Shown here piece by piece: positions 26,082-36,174 of a stretch of 64,000 nucleotides of DNA. The position numbers and the translations under genes were made by a program. How positions within the stretch are numbered: the first letter of the stretch is position 1; each line of letters begins with the position of its first letter. This stretch comes from a bacterium (GTDB lineage Bacteria > Bdellovibrionota_C > UBA2361 > RFPC01). The stretch spans positions 1-64,000 of the forward strand of contig JAUIBK010000014.1 of assembly GCA_030428205.1 (NCBI GenBank), in the 5' to 3' direction. The notes under the pieces are model-generated. The model made no database searches, had not been told where the DNA came from, and worked only from the letters and a program-made list of their open reading frames with translations.

Positions 26082-29000
26082 ATGGCTGCTAGCATTTCCA
26101 ATCTGCGTTCGCTGTTTCTCTATGGACTTATCAACCTCTTGAGAGGTTTTGTAATTCTGGGGCTACTCATCTGGGATTTCACATTCGTCGCTCCAGTTCA
26201 TGCGCATCCTGCTGTGAAGATTCAGCCTGTAGGTTCTACCAAGAATCAAGTGCATACAAATGCCTCTATTCGCCCCGTCCCGTGGCAGGAGGATGTTATT
26301 GATCCGCTTCCTAACGTCAGTGGTACAAGAGCTGGGTTTCTCCCCGGGCAGCTTTCTGTAACGGAAACTGGAACGGCGCGATACGAAATGCCAATCGAAC
26401 TTTCTCCTGGCACAAATGGACTAAAACCAACTCTCAAGCTTGTTTATGACTCTCGATCACAAAATGGGCCCTTGGGAATGGGATGGTCGCTTGGCGGACT
26501 CTCATCTATCGCTCGTTGTCAGGCAACTTTAGAGCAAGATGGTTTTGTTGGGGCTGTTCGTTTTGATTCAGATGATCGCTTCTGCTTGGATGGCCAAAGG
26601 CTAAAGGTGCTTGGTGGAGACCTCTACGGAGAGAGTAATGCTGAGTACGGACTAGAAAACGAAGAGTTTTCACGTATTCGATCTAGTGGCACAGCTGGAA
26701 CCGGGCCAGCAGAATTCGAAGTGAATTCAAAAGATGGCCTAACGTTTTATTACGGTACAACGGAAGACTCTCGTATTGAAGCCCAAGGGGTCAGTGAAGT
26801 TTTTATTTGGCGACTCGCTCGGGTAAAGGATTCATTTGGGAATTACTTCACTGTTACCTATCACGAAGACAATGAGTTGGGGGAGTCTTATCCGATTCAG
26901 CTCGATTATACCGGAAATGAGGGGACGTCTGCTGAGCCATACAATTCCGTAGAACTGCTCTATGAGGAAAGAGCTGATTCTTTTCCAAAGTACCTCAGTG
27001 GCTCCCGTTTTCAGCTGACAAAGCGACTTTCCAGTATTGTCATGAAGAATGATGGTACTGAAAGTTGGCGCTATGAGCTTTCGTATGAGGAGCTGATGCA
27101 CGGCACATCGCTCCTGGAGTCAGTTTCATTTTGTGACGTTAGTGGAGAGTGCTTGCCGGCAACGAACTTCTTCTGGAAAACTTCGGTACAGGAGTTCGGC
27201 GAATCTATTCCGTGGCATTACGGGACTACGAATGGAAACGGAAACTTTCCAGTCTACCAAAGTCAACCAACGGTATATACGGATCTCATCGATATGGATG
27301 GAGATGGTCTATTAGATCGTGTCTCTCATAAGGGGCTCTTTGGGGAGAGCTCTTCGGACTTTTATGTTTATCGAAATACGGGAAGTGGCTTTGGGCCAGG
27401 GGAAGTTTGGCAGGTAGGAGTTGATACGACCCTCACCTATGCACGCTACGCTGGAAACTCCGGGATCTTTACGGATCTCATGGATGTCACAGGTGATGGG
27501 CTGCCCGATCGTATATCGTATCGAGGGATCCAAAATGAAGATGCTGATGCGTTTTTTGTTTATCGAAATAATGGCAATGGTTTTGACCCCGGAGAGATGT
27601 GGTATGACAGCCCCATTAGCGGTTCATATGACTACCCGCTCTCTAGCAATAACGGAGGAGGAAACGCTTTCACAAATCTCGTTGATATGGATGGTGACGG
27701 CTTACCAGATAGAGTGTCTCGTGACGGAATTTTTGGAGAACCAAGCAATAAGTTCTATGTTTATCGTCAAAATGGTTCTGGCTTTGACGATGCCGTAGTT
27801 TGGTATGACAGCACCGTTGATAACACCTTTGATAACCCTCGGTACGGAAACAGCTCATCCTCATATCACGATCTTATAGATATTAATGGTGACTCATTAC
27901 CTGATCGGGTGACTTACAGAGCATTCTTGGATGACGACAGACGGGGCCTCATTGTTTATCCCAATACGGGATATGGGTTTAGCGAGAGTGAAAGATGGTA
28001 CGAATCCTGGGATGAGACTTGGGACTATCCCTTTTATGGCGGAACCGAATCACTTTACACTACTTTAATAGACATGAATGGTGATGGTCTCCTTGATAGG
28101 GTTGCTTATCGAGACTTTAGATCTGGAGATAATACGAACCAGCTTACCGTCTATCTTAACCGGGGGAAGTTTAATGGTGTCGATGGCTTTACTGAAGGGG
28201 TGATTTGGCAGGAAGGACCGAATGCTTCGACTAGTTATCCTAGGGATGGTGGGGGGAGTGGTCGTTACACTGATCTTATCGACATGAATGGCGACAACCT
28301 CCCCGATAGAGTTTCGTACTACGATTATATGGGGAGTCAACAAGACGGCTTCACTGTTTACCTCAATACTGGAGCAGGGTTTACCGAAGGCACCATCTGG
28401 TACACCGCGTCCAATTCCTGGAAGGACTACCCAAGTCATCGAGATGGAAATGGCATCTATACCGATCTTCTCGATATGAATGGCGATGGGCTGCCAGATA
28501 GAGTGGCTCACAGAGATATTTTGGGTGATGACTCGAGTGGGTTCACCGTTTATCTCAACCAGATGAGCACACCCCTTCTTGAGAGAGTTGAGGACGGTAT
28601 AGGGAAAACTACCTCGGTTGAGTACTCCTATGCTTCAGACTCTTCCGTTCACCAAAAGGATGTCGGATCTGTTTATCCAGTACAGGATATGGGTGGACCA
28701 CTTCCTCTCGTGAAACGATATACAGAGTCCGACGGGCTTGGTGGAGAACAGGGGGCGAGTTACTTCTATGAGGGATTAAAGTTCTCTACGACGGGTAGAG
28801 GTTTCTGTGGTTTTCGTCGGATTACCGTAACGGATGAAGCCTCAGGTATGAGTACGGTCACTTCCTACCATCAAGAGCACCCACTAAAAACGATGCCCTA
28901 CCTGGTGGAAACATATGTGGCTGACGGAACGCTTGTCAGTCGAAGTGAAGATACTTGGGAAACTCGAGAGCTTTCGGATGGAAGGTACTTTAATTATGTT

Positions 29001-32000
29001 CGATACAGCGAGGCTGAGAGATTTGAATTAGATGGTCATCGGTTCGAACGAACAAGCACGGAGAAAGAATATGATGAGTTCGGAAGTGTAACTCGTATAG
29101 AGATTGTTCGAGATGATGGTTTTCGAACGATAACCACGAACGAGTACCTCCATAACCTCGCTAGGTGGCATCTCGGTAAGGTCGAGCGTTCCACCGTACA
29201 GCACAAAGCAACGGCGCAGTTTCCGATAACGAAGCACTCAAGCTTTGAGTATGACAGTATAACAGGCGCTCTTCGAACTGAAAGAACAGAGCCAGATCAC
29301 CCGACACTCTCTACAACCAAGCGCTATTTTTACGACGACTTCGGTAATATTCAGAAAACTATCCGAACAACTCCGCTTGTCGCAGAACCTCGTGAAACCA
29401 CAACTGAGTATGATCAAAGAGGACAGTTTGTCGTTTCAACCACCAATCAAGTAGGTCATACCAGCCTTGAACAGCGTGAAGCCTTACGAGGGAATCTTGT
29501 GAGTGCTACCAGCGCAAGCGGACAAACAAAGGTGACTCACTATGACTCCTTTGGTCGAAAACTCAAAGAGATTCATCCGCACGGTACTGAAACGAGGGAA
29601 CTCTCTTTCCTAGTCGAGGAAAATGACGAAAATGCGCCAGATCTTGCCATATATTATGTACGGCTAGATGCCTCCGGTGTTCAGAAACCAGTTCTCAAGT
29701 ACTTTGATCTACTTGGTAGAGAGATTCGCACTCTTACAAGCAGTTTTGACGGTGAACTTATAGCGGTTGATAAGGTATACAACGCGCGAGGGGAAGTTTC
29801 TCGAGTTTCCGAGCCGTACTTTCTTCACCAAACACCAATTTGGACTGAGATGTTTTACGATGACTTAGGAAGAGTTGTGCGAGTTGAGAGTCCGGGGAGT
29901 GCAAGTTCTGGTGGAGAGCTCCGGGTAACAGAAACCCTTTATGATGGTTATGAGACAACGGTAATCGATCCTCTTCTTCACGAGCACACCCGCATTGTTA
30001 ATAGCCTCGGGAAGCTCACTGAGACTATCGATAACATCGCTGAGTCCGTTTACTATCTTCATGATGCGATGGGACGAGTGGTTGGTACCTATGATACCAA
30101 CTTTAATGGAACGAGCGTTGCATTTGATGTAAATGGGAATCCGATTGAGGCGGATGATCTTAGCCTCGGATATCGTACGTATGAATACAACGGATACGGC
30201 GAGCTCTTATCTGAGATGAACGCTGCGGGAGAGCAGACAACCTATACATATGACGCTCTTGGTCGGATGACGAGTCGATCTTCCCCTGAAGGCGTAGATA
30301 CCTTTGAGTATGATCTCAGTCCGTACGCTAAGGGCTCTCTTTCTCGTACCATCTCGTCTGATGGAGAGCATGAAGAGCTGATTATCTATGATCAGCACGG
30401 AAGGGTTAAACAGACTCGCACTTGGATTGACGGGGAGCTGTTTCAAAGAGGCACTTTCTACGACCAGTATGGAAGAACAAAACGACTCAATTACCCCGGT
30501 GGATTTTCAGTGGAGCAGAACTACTCGCAACATAATGGCGAGCTTATCTCTGTTAAAAATACCACCTCTCATGTCGAGTACTGGCGGTTACTTGAGCAAA
30601 CGGCTCGGGGCAAAGTAGCAAAGTTTGAGCAAGGGAACGGAGTGGTAACAACCCGCTCGTTTGACTCAGGAACTGGCTATCTCGAATCGATCACGACTGG
30701 CACATCCTATGTTCAGGACCTCACATTTACCTTTGATCCCATAGGAAACCTCCTTTCTCGAACTGATTACCTCATCAGCAAGACTGAGGAATTTGAGTAT
30801 GACGAGATGAATCGTCTTACGCGAGCAGAGGTGCTTGGCGGGCCCGATCTTCCTACAGAAGTTGAGTATGACTCACTCGGCAACATCCGTTATATGAGAG
30901 GTGTAGGAGACTACTATTATCAAGGCGTTAGCCCACATGCTGTAACAAGTATATCGGGTGCTCTAGCAAACACCTATACCTACGATGCCAAAGGGAACCG
31001 AGTAGCGGATCTTTTCGGAACGGCTAGTTACACCTCTTTCAACAAGCCGCTTGAGCTAACGAAAGGAGGAGCTGCATATCGTTACTCGTATTCTGCAGAT
31101 CGAGATCGGTACCGTGTGGAGATTTTTCAGGATGATATCCTGCAGCGAAGGAAGATCTATGTTGGAAAACTCTTTGAAAGAGAAGAGTCGGATACTCAGA
31201 TTACCTTTCGTAACTACATAGCAAGTGGTGATGGGGTGATAGCAGTGGTTGAGAAAACCTCTGGGGTCACTACTGAGCACTATCTTCATAAGGATCACTT
31301 GGGTTCTATTCAAGCTCTAACGAATGACCTTGGAGATGTGGTTGAGACACTTAGCTTTGATGCTTGGGGTAATAGACGTAATGCAGAGGACTGGACGAGA
31401 GCACAAGCCCCTATAGCAAGTGGACTCGAACGCGGTTTTACAGGGCATGAAATGCTTGATGAGCTAGCACTCGTTCATATGAACGGAAGGGTGTATGACC
31501 CGACGATTGGGCGCTTTCTCTCGCCAGATCCGTTTGTTCAGTCCCCCGATAATTCCCAAAATCTTAACAGGTACTCGTATGTACTCAACAATCCACTCTC
31601 TTACACCGATCCAAGCGGCTTCTTCTTTAAGAAGCTCTTTAAATGGGTAAAGAAGTTCTTCAAGAAATATAAAGCCGTCATTTTGGCTACAGCTGCTGCT
31701 GTTGTTGTTGGTGCCTGGGCTTCTAGTCAGATACTTGGAGCGTTAAGCACTGCACAGGGAGCAAGTGCTGGTGCTCTTTTTGCAGCTGGTGTTGGAGGAG
31801 GTGCCGCAGGTGGATTCGCGAGCTCGCTCGCTGGAGTACTTGTGAACGGAGGTGAGATAGGTGAGGCTTTTAAAGAGGGGCTTCGCGGAGGATTCTTCGG
31901 TGCTCTTTCTGGTGGAATCTTTGAAAAGATTGGAGCCTCTAGGCTTGCGGGTTTCCGTAAAACTCTTGCCCACGGTGTTGCTGGAGGAGGAGTTCGGGTG

Positions 32001-32684
32001 GCTCAAGGAGGGAAGTTCCATCACGGATTCATCAGCTCCTTCGCTAATCAGCATTTTTCTCGTGAAATCAGCTTTTTAGACCAAGGTACACGTGGAGTAA
32101 GCGCCATTCGAGCTGCCGCTTCAGCAACTCTCGGTGGGTCTGTTTCTGCTCTCTCAGGAGGTAACTTTGCCAACGGTGCGATTACCTCGGCGTTTGCGAG
32201 AATGTATAACGATGATTTTCACGAAAAACTTACTGTCAAGAGCGGTGCCACCGCTGGTGATCTTGCTACCACGGTTGGGCTGCAGAAATACCCAAAGTCA
32301 GGGTACCTCTTTGGTTTGAATAAAGCGTTTTCAGGCCTTGGCCTCACGCTTTCCTTCTTTGAGTTCAAGGGAAACCCGAATGTCTGGACAGGGATTGAAT
32401 TTGGCACGGCATCAGCTCCAGTTTTTCTTGGAGCTGCGGGTTTAACAACTGCTAGTACTGTAGCTGGTGGAGCCGGGTTTGTCGCATTTGGAGCTGACAT
32501 GGTTGGGGTTCCTTACGATGGTTACAACGCAAGTATCGCCGACTATATTGGGAGTGCCCTTTACGCGCCTGTCTTGCATGCGGTGTACGGCTCGCAAGTT
32601 GCTAACGAAGCTATGTCTGATTTTTGGAGCTCTCGCTCAGAAGATCGCGTTTATGATTATAGTGGAGTCATGAGCTACAGATAA
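26082..32684 (+). CDS. Secreted Rhs/YD-repeat protein of Tc-toxin (TcB-TcC) type
   Basis: The ~2200-residue protein starts at ATG 26082, behind AGGAG; a hydrophobic export signal ends in AHA near residue 40. An SpvB-type domain (GFLPGQLSVTETGTARYEMP, GPLGMGWSLGG) covers about residues 75-390. Seven FG-GAP motifs (D-M-N-G-D-G-L-P-D-R-V type) fall between ~400 and 807, as in the TcB propeller. YD/Rhs repeats (such as YDSLGN and YDALGRM) fill ~1050-1770, and the Rhs core ends with GRVYDPTIGRFLSPDP and NPLSYTDPSGF near 1850. The last ~350 residues are variable: a basic patch, Gly/Ala-rich hydrophobic stretches and an unrecognised C-terminus. Rhs barrels enclose a toxic C-terminus released by self-cleavage. 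No adjacent immunity gene exists; the next gene is convergent. Confidence 0.9.
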   Translation: MAASISNLRSLFLYGLINLLRGFVILGLLIWDFTFVAPVHAHPAVKIQPVGSTKNQVHTNASIRPVPWQEDVIDPLPNVSGTRAGFLPGQLSVTETGTARYEMPIELSPGTNGLKPTLKLVYDSRSQNGPLGMGWSLGGLSSIARCQATLEQDGFVGAVRFDSDDRFCLDGQRLKVLGGDLYGESNAEYGLENEEFSRIRSSGTAGTGPAEFEVNSKDGLTFYYGTTEDSRIEAQGVSEVFIWRLARVKDSFGNYFTVTYHEDNELGESYPIQLDYTGNEGTSAEPYNSVELLYEERADSFPKYLSGSRFQLTKRLSSIVMKNDGTESWRYELSYEELMHGTSLLESVSFCDVSGECLPATNFFWKTSVQEFGESIPWHYGTTNGNGNFPVYQSQPTVYTDLIDMDGDGLLDRVSHKGLFGESSSDFYVYRNTGSGFGPGEVWQVGVDTTLTYARYAGNSGIFTDLMDVTGDGLPDRISYRGIQNEDADAFFVYRNNGNGFDPGEMWYDSPISGSYDYPLSSNNGGGNAFTNLVDMDGDGLPDRVSRDGIFGEPSNKFYVYRQNGSGFDDAVVWYDSTVDNTFDNPRYGNSSSSYHDLIDINGDSLPDRVTYRAFLDDDRRGLIVYPNTGYGFSESERWYESWDETWDYPFYGGTESLYTTLIDMNGDGLLDRVAYRDFRSGDNTNQLTVYLNRGKFNGVDGFTEGVIWQEGPNASTSYPRDGGGSGRYTDLIDMNGDNLPDRVSYYDYMGSQQDGFTVYLNTGAGFTEGTIWYTASNSWKDYPSHRDGNGIYTDLLDMNGDGLPDRVAHRDILGDDSSGFTVYLNQMSTPLLERVEDGIGKTTSVEYSYASDSSVHQKDVGSVYPVQDMGGPLPLVKRYTESDGLGGEQGASYFYEGLKFSTTGRGFCGFRRITVTDEASGMSTVTSYHQEHPLKTMPYLVETYVADGTLVSRSEDTWETRELSDGRYFNYVRYSEAERFELDGHRFERTSTEKEYDEFGSVTRIEIVRDDGFRTITTNEYLHNLARWHLGKVERSTVQHKATAQFPITKHSSFEYDSITGALRTERTEPDHPTLSTTKRYFYDDFGNIQKTIRTTPLVAEPRETTTEYDQRGQFVVSTTNQVGHTSLEQREALRGNLVSATSASGQTKVTHYDSFGRKLKEIHPHGTETRELSFLVEENDENAPDLAIYYVRLDASGVQKPVLKYFDLLGREIRTLTSSFDGELIAVDKVYNARGEVSRVSEPYFLHQTPIWTEMFYDDLGRVVRVESPGSASSGGELRVTETLYDGYETTVIDPLLHEHTRIVNSLGKLTETIDNIAESVYYLHDAMGRVVGTYDTNFNGTSVAFDVNGNPIEADDLSLGYRTYEYNGYGELLSEMNAAGEQTTYTYDALGRMTSRSSPEGVDTFEYDLSPYAKGSLSRTISSDGEHEELIIYDQHGRVKQTRTWIDGELFQRGTFYDQYGRTKRLNYPGGFSVEQNYSQHNGELISVKNTTSHVEYWRLLEQTARGKVAKFEQGNGVVTTRSFDSGTGYLESITTGTSYVQDLTFTFDPIGNLLSRTDYLISKTEEFEYDEMNRLTRAEVLGGPDLPTEVEYDSLGNIRYMRGVGDYYYQGVSPHAVTSISGALANTYTYDAKGNRVADLFGTASYTSFNKPLELTKGGAAYRYSYSADRDRYRVEIFQDDILQRRKIYVGKLFEREESDTQITFRNYIASGDGVIAVVEKTSGVTTEHYLHKDHLGSIQALTNDLGDVVETLSFDAWGNRRNAEDWTRAQAPIASGLERGFTGHEMLDELALVHMNGRVYDPTIGRFLSPDPFVQSPDNSQNLNRYSYVLNNPLSYTDPSGFFFKKLFKWVKKFFKKYKAVILATAAAVVVGAWASSQILGALSTAQGASAGALFAAGVGGGAAGGFASSLAGVLVNGGEIGEAFKEGLRGGFFGALSGGIFEKIGASRLAGFRKTLAHGVAGGGVRVAQGGKFHHGFISSFANQHFSREISFLDQGTRGVSAIRAAASATLGGSVSALSGGNFANGAITSAFARMYNDDFHEKLTVKSGATAGDLATTVGLQKYPKSGYLFGLNKAFSGLGLTLSFFEFKGNPNVWTGIEFGTASAPVFLGAAGLTTASTVAGGAGFVAFGADMVGVPYDGYNASIADYIGSALYAPVLHAVYGSQVANEAMSDFWSSRSEDRVYDYSGVMSYR

Positions 32685-32694
32685 ATTTTTTTCC

Positions 32695-33669
32695 TTATGC
32701 AGATCTGGGCAAGTAGGTGCCCAGATGACTAAGCCTCTCTTCTCGACGAATTGATGTAATATCAACGTGGCTAATGAGTTTTGGGAAGGCTTTCTTCATT
32801 TCATCAATGAGATGAGTGAAGTGATAGTAGTCCTTTGCTTCGTACTCAACTTCAAGCTTGCTTTGTCCAAGCTGTTCAATGAAGCAACTTAGATGATGCT
32901 CTTTGTCACAATACTCGAGGAGTCTCTTGAGTTCCTTCTGGTTGTAGTCTCTAAGGTAGAGCTGACCTTTGAGAATTCGAATTCCAAGAGCTGCATGATT
33001 TATTGCTATTCGATAGCGCGCGATGAGTCCCTCTTCTTCTAGTTTATTAATACGATAAGCTACGGTACTTTCACTCACATGCAGCTTCTCTGAAAGTTCC
33101 CGGATGGATACACGGGCATCTGTTGTAAGAGTCTGTAGAAGGAGCGCATCAGTTTTGTCGATATTTATCTGAGGAACATCTCCACCAAATTCATGAGATA
33201 TCCTTCCCGTTTCTGTTAGGTAGCTTTTCGCATAGACCCGAGTTCTGAGAACGGTGAACGTTTGAAATACAAGAAAAATATCTCGAAATTCATGCATAAA
33301 CTGATTTTGAATTTCTTGGAATTCAAGAGGTGTTCTTGTGAGAGAAGCCAACATGAAGTCCCAAGAGCCGTCACTCTCGGCAACCCAATAGGCACTTGGC
33401 ATCTTTCTTACTCGGTCCAACAGCTCTGCTTTTCGGTTAGGAATATTTCCGAGACGAAAGTAGGTCTTATACATCTGCATGCCCAGCATGGCTGAGTTCA
33501 GCATGGCGTGAAACCCCACGATAACCCCTTCTTCGTGCATCTTTCGAACTCGATAGTCAACGATATCTCTTCCCAGTCGAAGCTTTCGAGCAAGAGCGGC
33601 GAGGGGCTGGCGGGAGTTACAATCGAGCTCGATTAAAATTTTGCGGTCAATTCGGTCAAGGATTTCCAT
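32695..33669 (-). CDS. Tandem Lrp/AsnC-family regulator (two HTH-RAM units)
   Basis: The 324-residue protein is two Lrp/AsnC units in one chain. The first helix-turn-helix is at residues ~4-50 (LDRIDRKILIELDCNSRQPLAALARKL) with an alpha-beta RAM domain to ~155. The second lies at ~171-220 (IDKTDALLLQTLTTDARVSIREL, VSESTVAYRINKLEEEGLIARY) with its own RAM domain. Ordinary Lrp proteins are ~150 residues and dimerise; this one is a built-in dimer. Siroheme decarboxylases (NirDL/AhbAB) share the size, but their His-rich catalytic motif is not seen. Its target is unknown. It converges with the Rhs gene, 10 bp apart. Confidence 0.85.
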   Translation of the reverse strand: MEILDRIDRKILIELDCNSRQPLAALARKLRLGRDIVDYRVRKMHEEGVIVGFHAMLNSAMLGMQMYKTYFRLGNIPNRKAELLDRVRKMPSAYWVAESDGSWDFMLASLTRTPLEFQEIQNQFMHEFRDIFLVFQTFTVLRTRVYAKSYLTETGRISHEFGGDVPQINIDKTDALLLQTLTTDARVSIRELSEKLHVSESTVAYRINKLEEEGLIARYRIAINHAALGIRILKGQLYLRDYNQKELKRLLEYCDKEHHLSCFIEQLGQSKLEVEYEAKDYYHFTHLIDEMKKAFPKLISHVDITSIRREERLSHLGTYLPRSA

Positions 33670-33842
33670 AGGAGAACAACTCTAGAAAAACTGTGTCACA
33701 AGCCATTACAGGATACCTTGTCTATATTCTTTGATAGGGGCCTGAGAGTTATGGAGGCGTTGAGTTTTATCAAGCAATATCACTATATTATTAGATGTAT
33801 TGTTGGCTGTCTGCGTGCCATGGCTGGAGGATCTGAAACCAT

Positions 33843-33881
33843 GAACCCGAACACCTTCTTGTATGAAAGCTATAAGAACAA
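33843..33881. repeat. 39-bp dispersed repeat, copy 2, just downstream of purC
   Basis: This is the partner of the repeat at 25385-25423 with two mismatches. It ends 5 bp before the purC stop codon, so at the 25-kb site the same repeat followed by purC sequence marks an old duplicate of this junction. Confidence 0.85.
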
Positions 33882-33886
33882 AGATG

Positions 33887-34834
33887 CTAGCCGAGATACT
33901 CGCGCAAATTATTCTCTATGCGACTTCGCACATCACCACCAAAGGGAGTAAAAGATTTCCCCGCGATTTGCTCAAAGGAATCCATGTAGTGTTTTGAAAG
34001 CGAGACAAGATGGTCTTCGGTAAAAGTCGGAATTTCACCTTCTCCTTTATATCCCTGACTTAGGAGCCATTGACGTGTAGGCTCTTTATCGAGCATTACT
34101 GGAGATTCACCAGCTTCAAATCGCTCTTGGTAAGACTCTGCTACCCAATAACGAGAGGAATCAAGAGTATGAATTTCATCTGCAAGAATAAGCTCACCAT
34201 CAATGAGCCCAAACTCATACTTTGTATCAACAAGGATAAGTCCTTGCTCGAGCGCCTTCTCTTGCCCCAGTGCAAATAAGGCAAAGGCCTTTTCTCTTAC
34301 TGTATTCCAGAGATCTTCTGCTACAATTCCACGGGAAAGAATCTCACTCTCAGAGATCGGCTCATCGTGCTCTCCGCGTTCAGCTTTCGTTGATGGTGTC
34401 AGGATTGGCTCGGGAAGCTGTTGATTCGCACGTAAGCCCTTGGGCAGCTCAATACCACTTACAGCCTTTCCTGCCTCATAGTCCCTCCATGCACTTCCAG
34501 TAATATATCCACGTACAATGACTTCTACAGGAAGAATTTCGCAGTTACGAACCACCATCACATTTGGATCAGGACATGCAATAATATGATTTGGCATAAT
34601 GTCCTTGGCTTGCTCAAACCAATGTATAGCGAGCTCATTGAGGACTTGTCCTTTGAAAGGGACACAGGCGACAACAACATCAAAACAACTTAAGCGATCC
34701 GTTGTAATCAGAAAGCGTTTGTCTCCTTGGACATAACTATCTCGAACTTTCCCTTCATACTTCTCACCGAGAAAAGAGAAGTCGGTTTCATTAAGCACAT
34801 GTGGTATCTGTGATTGAATGAGATTTTCGTTCAT
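33887..34834 (-). CDS. purC: Phosphoribosylaminoimidazole-succinocarboxamide synthase
   Basis: The 315-residue enzyme joins aspartate to CAIR with ATP in purine synthesis. Landmarks are GKVRDSY near residue 28, TDRLSCFDVVV near 45, VEVIVRGYITGSAWRDYE near 103 and LILVDTKYEFGLIDGELILADEIHTLDSSRYW in the ATP-binding half. It is the long (~300-residue) form also found in yeast and many Proteobacteria. The gene stands alone with no other pur gene adjacent. A purC fragment survives 8.5 kb away. Confidence 0.97.
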   Translation of the reverse strand: MNENLIQSQIPHVLNETDFSFLGEKYEGKVRDSYVQGDKRFLITTDRLSCFDVVVACVPFKGQVLNELAIHWFEQAKDIMPNHIIACPDPNVMVVRNCEILPVEVIVRGYITGSAWRDYEAGKAVSGIELPKGLRANQQLPEPILTPSTKAERGEHDEPISESEILSRGIVAEDLWNTVREKAFALFALGQEKALEQGLILVDTKYEFGLIDGELILADEIHTLDSSRYWVAESYQERFEAGESPVMLDKEPTRQWLLSQGYKGEGEIPTFTEDHLVSLSKHYMDSFEQIAGKSFTPFGGDVRSRIENNLREYLG

Positions 34835-34999
34835 GAGTCACCTTTGAGTAAGATTTGGCCCAGCAAAGTAAGAAGGGTACTTCATTGCTTCTGAAAGGGC
34901 AATGAAACGGAGTACTCGTGTCATTTCAAATTGAGTTTTGCCAACCGGCAAAAAAATGTGGCTCCTCGCCTAACCGATAAAAAATAATTTGTCGCCACA

Positions 35000-36079
35000 C
35001 TAGGAAACCTCGAGAAGGGCCTCTAAACGCTTAAGATTTCCTTTGACCACCCGCAATGTACCTTTTTCATCTTGAGAAAGTGTCGCTCGGGCAAGGAAAT
35101 TTCTTGCGTTCACAAGTAACTTCTTAGCCTCCTTAAGCTTCTTTCGCTGCCCTTTACGCGCTGCCTGCTCTACAAGCAAGAGTGCTTTATTTTGAAAAAT
35201 TGCTGCCCGCAGAATCGGATTATCGTGAGGACGGAGAAAAGAGCCAGCTTGCACATAGGCCCTCTCTGCACACAGCTGAAATCCGCGTTCTGGAGACTCG
35301 CCCCCCAAAGCTCGTTCCAAAAAATCATTTCCAAGCTTCCACCACGGGTAGGCCAAATGAGCTCCACTCACCCAAGGCGCCCGAATCCCCCCAGCAGCAC
35401 GTAAGGAAAGTTCACTGTACCCTTGAAGGTCTTCGGGGGGTCTTTTCGCAGAGAGTAAATGCGCAAAAAAATCAATTGTTGAACCAGCCGGAGTTTGTGG
35501 CACATGAATGCGTGGCACGTAGCGAATCGCCTTAAAGACAATGGGCTTTGAAGACCAGTCATGAACAAAGAAATACGACTTTGGCTTGGTATCCTCATGA
35601 AAAGCAAAATGGAGAGTCAGATAAGAATCGTCACCAGTAATCACTCCAAGACCACCAACCTCACCTAAGAGGGCAGAGAGATCTTCGTCCCTTTTTAGAT
35701 CTCGATAGAAACGCCCTACCGGCAGCGCTCCAAGCTGTTCTAATCGCTCATTGACTCCTTCTCGAAATATGCGAGTTTTCTTTTCAAGCTCATCACCAGA
35801 GAATTTTGCAATGATATATGGGGTCTGAGCTGACTTTGTCAGCGAGAATGCATACAGAGCACTCACACTCCCTGCACAAAGCACAAAGAGAAAAAGGGGA
35901 GTAGTGAATTGGAGCTTCGTTCGCATTGCACTCCAAAGCAGTAAAACGAAGGGGATAAAGAGAATATATTGAACTGTAGAGAGGTCCAACGTTAGCCCCC
36001 CGAATCGCAGACCTCCATATGCGAGGAGAAGCAATAAATAGGCTAGGACAAGGCCTATAGCATAGCTTCTCTTGTACAT
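35000..36079 (-). CDS. Hypothetical membrane-anchored protein with C-terminal helical repeats
   Basis: The 359-residue protein has three hydrophobic segments at its N-terminus (residues ~8-28, 35-50 and 60-80), a periplasmic-looking middle part of about 190 residues, and a basic helical C-terminus (residues ~290-355, KGQRKKLKEAKKLLVNARNFLARA) that resembles a TPR-like hairpin pair. No family is recognised. It is divergent from def with a 95-bp gap. The 165-bp stretch to purC shows no gene. Confidence 0.65.
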   Translation of the reverse strand: MYKRSYAIGLVLAYLLLLLAYGGLRFGGLTLDLSTVQYILFIPFVLLLWSAMRTKLQFTTPLFLFVLCAGSVSALYAFSLTKSAQTPYIIAKFSGDELEKKTRIFREGVNERLEQLGALPVGRFYRDLKRDEDLSALLGEVGGLGVITGDDSYLTLHFAFHEDTKPKSYFFVHDWSSKPIVFKAIRYVPRIHVPQTPAGSTIDFFAHLLSAKRPPEDLQGYSELSLRAAGGIRAPWVSGAHLAYPWWKLGNDFLERALGGESPERGFQLCAERAYVQAGSFLRPHDNPILRAAIFQNKALLLVEQAARKGQRKKLKEAKKLLVNARNFLARATLSQDEKGTLRVVKGNLKRLEALLEVS

Positions 36080-36174
36080 TACCCTATCTCCTTATTACGA
36101 AAGGCTCGACCCGAGACTTGAATCAGTATACGATACTCCCCTCGAACCCGAATGATACATAGTAGAAAGAGCAT

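Noticed and set aside
32695-33669. Siroheme decarboxylase (NirDL/AhbAB-like)
   Set aside because: Size and tandem AsnC-like layout agree, but the His-rich catalytic motif is not visible and no heme genes are nearby.
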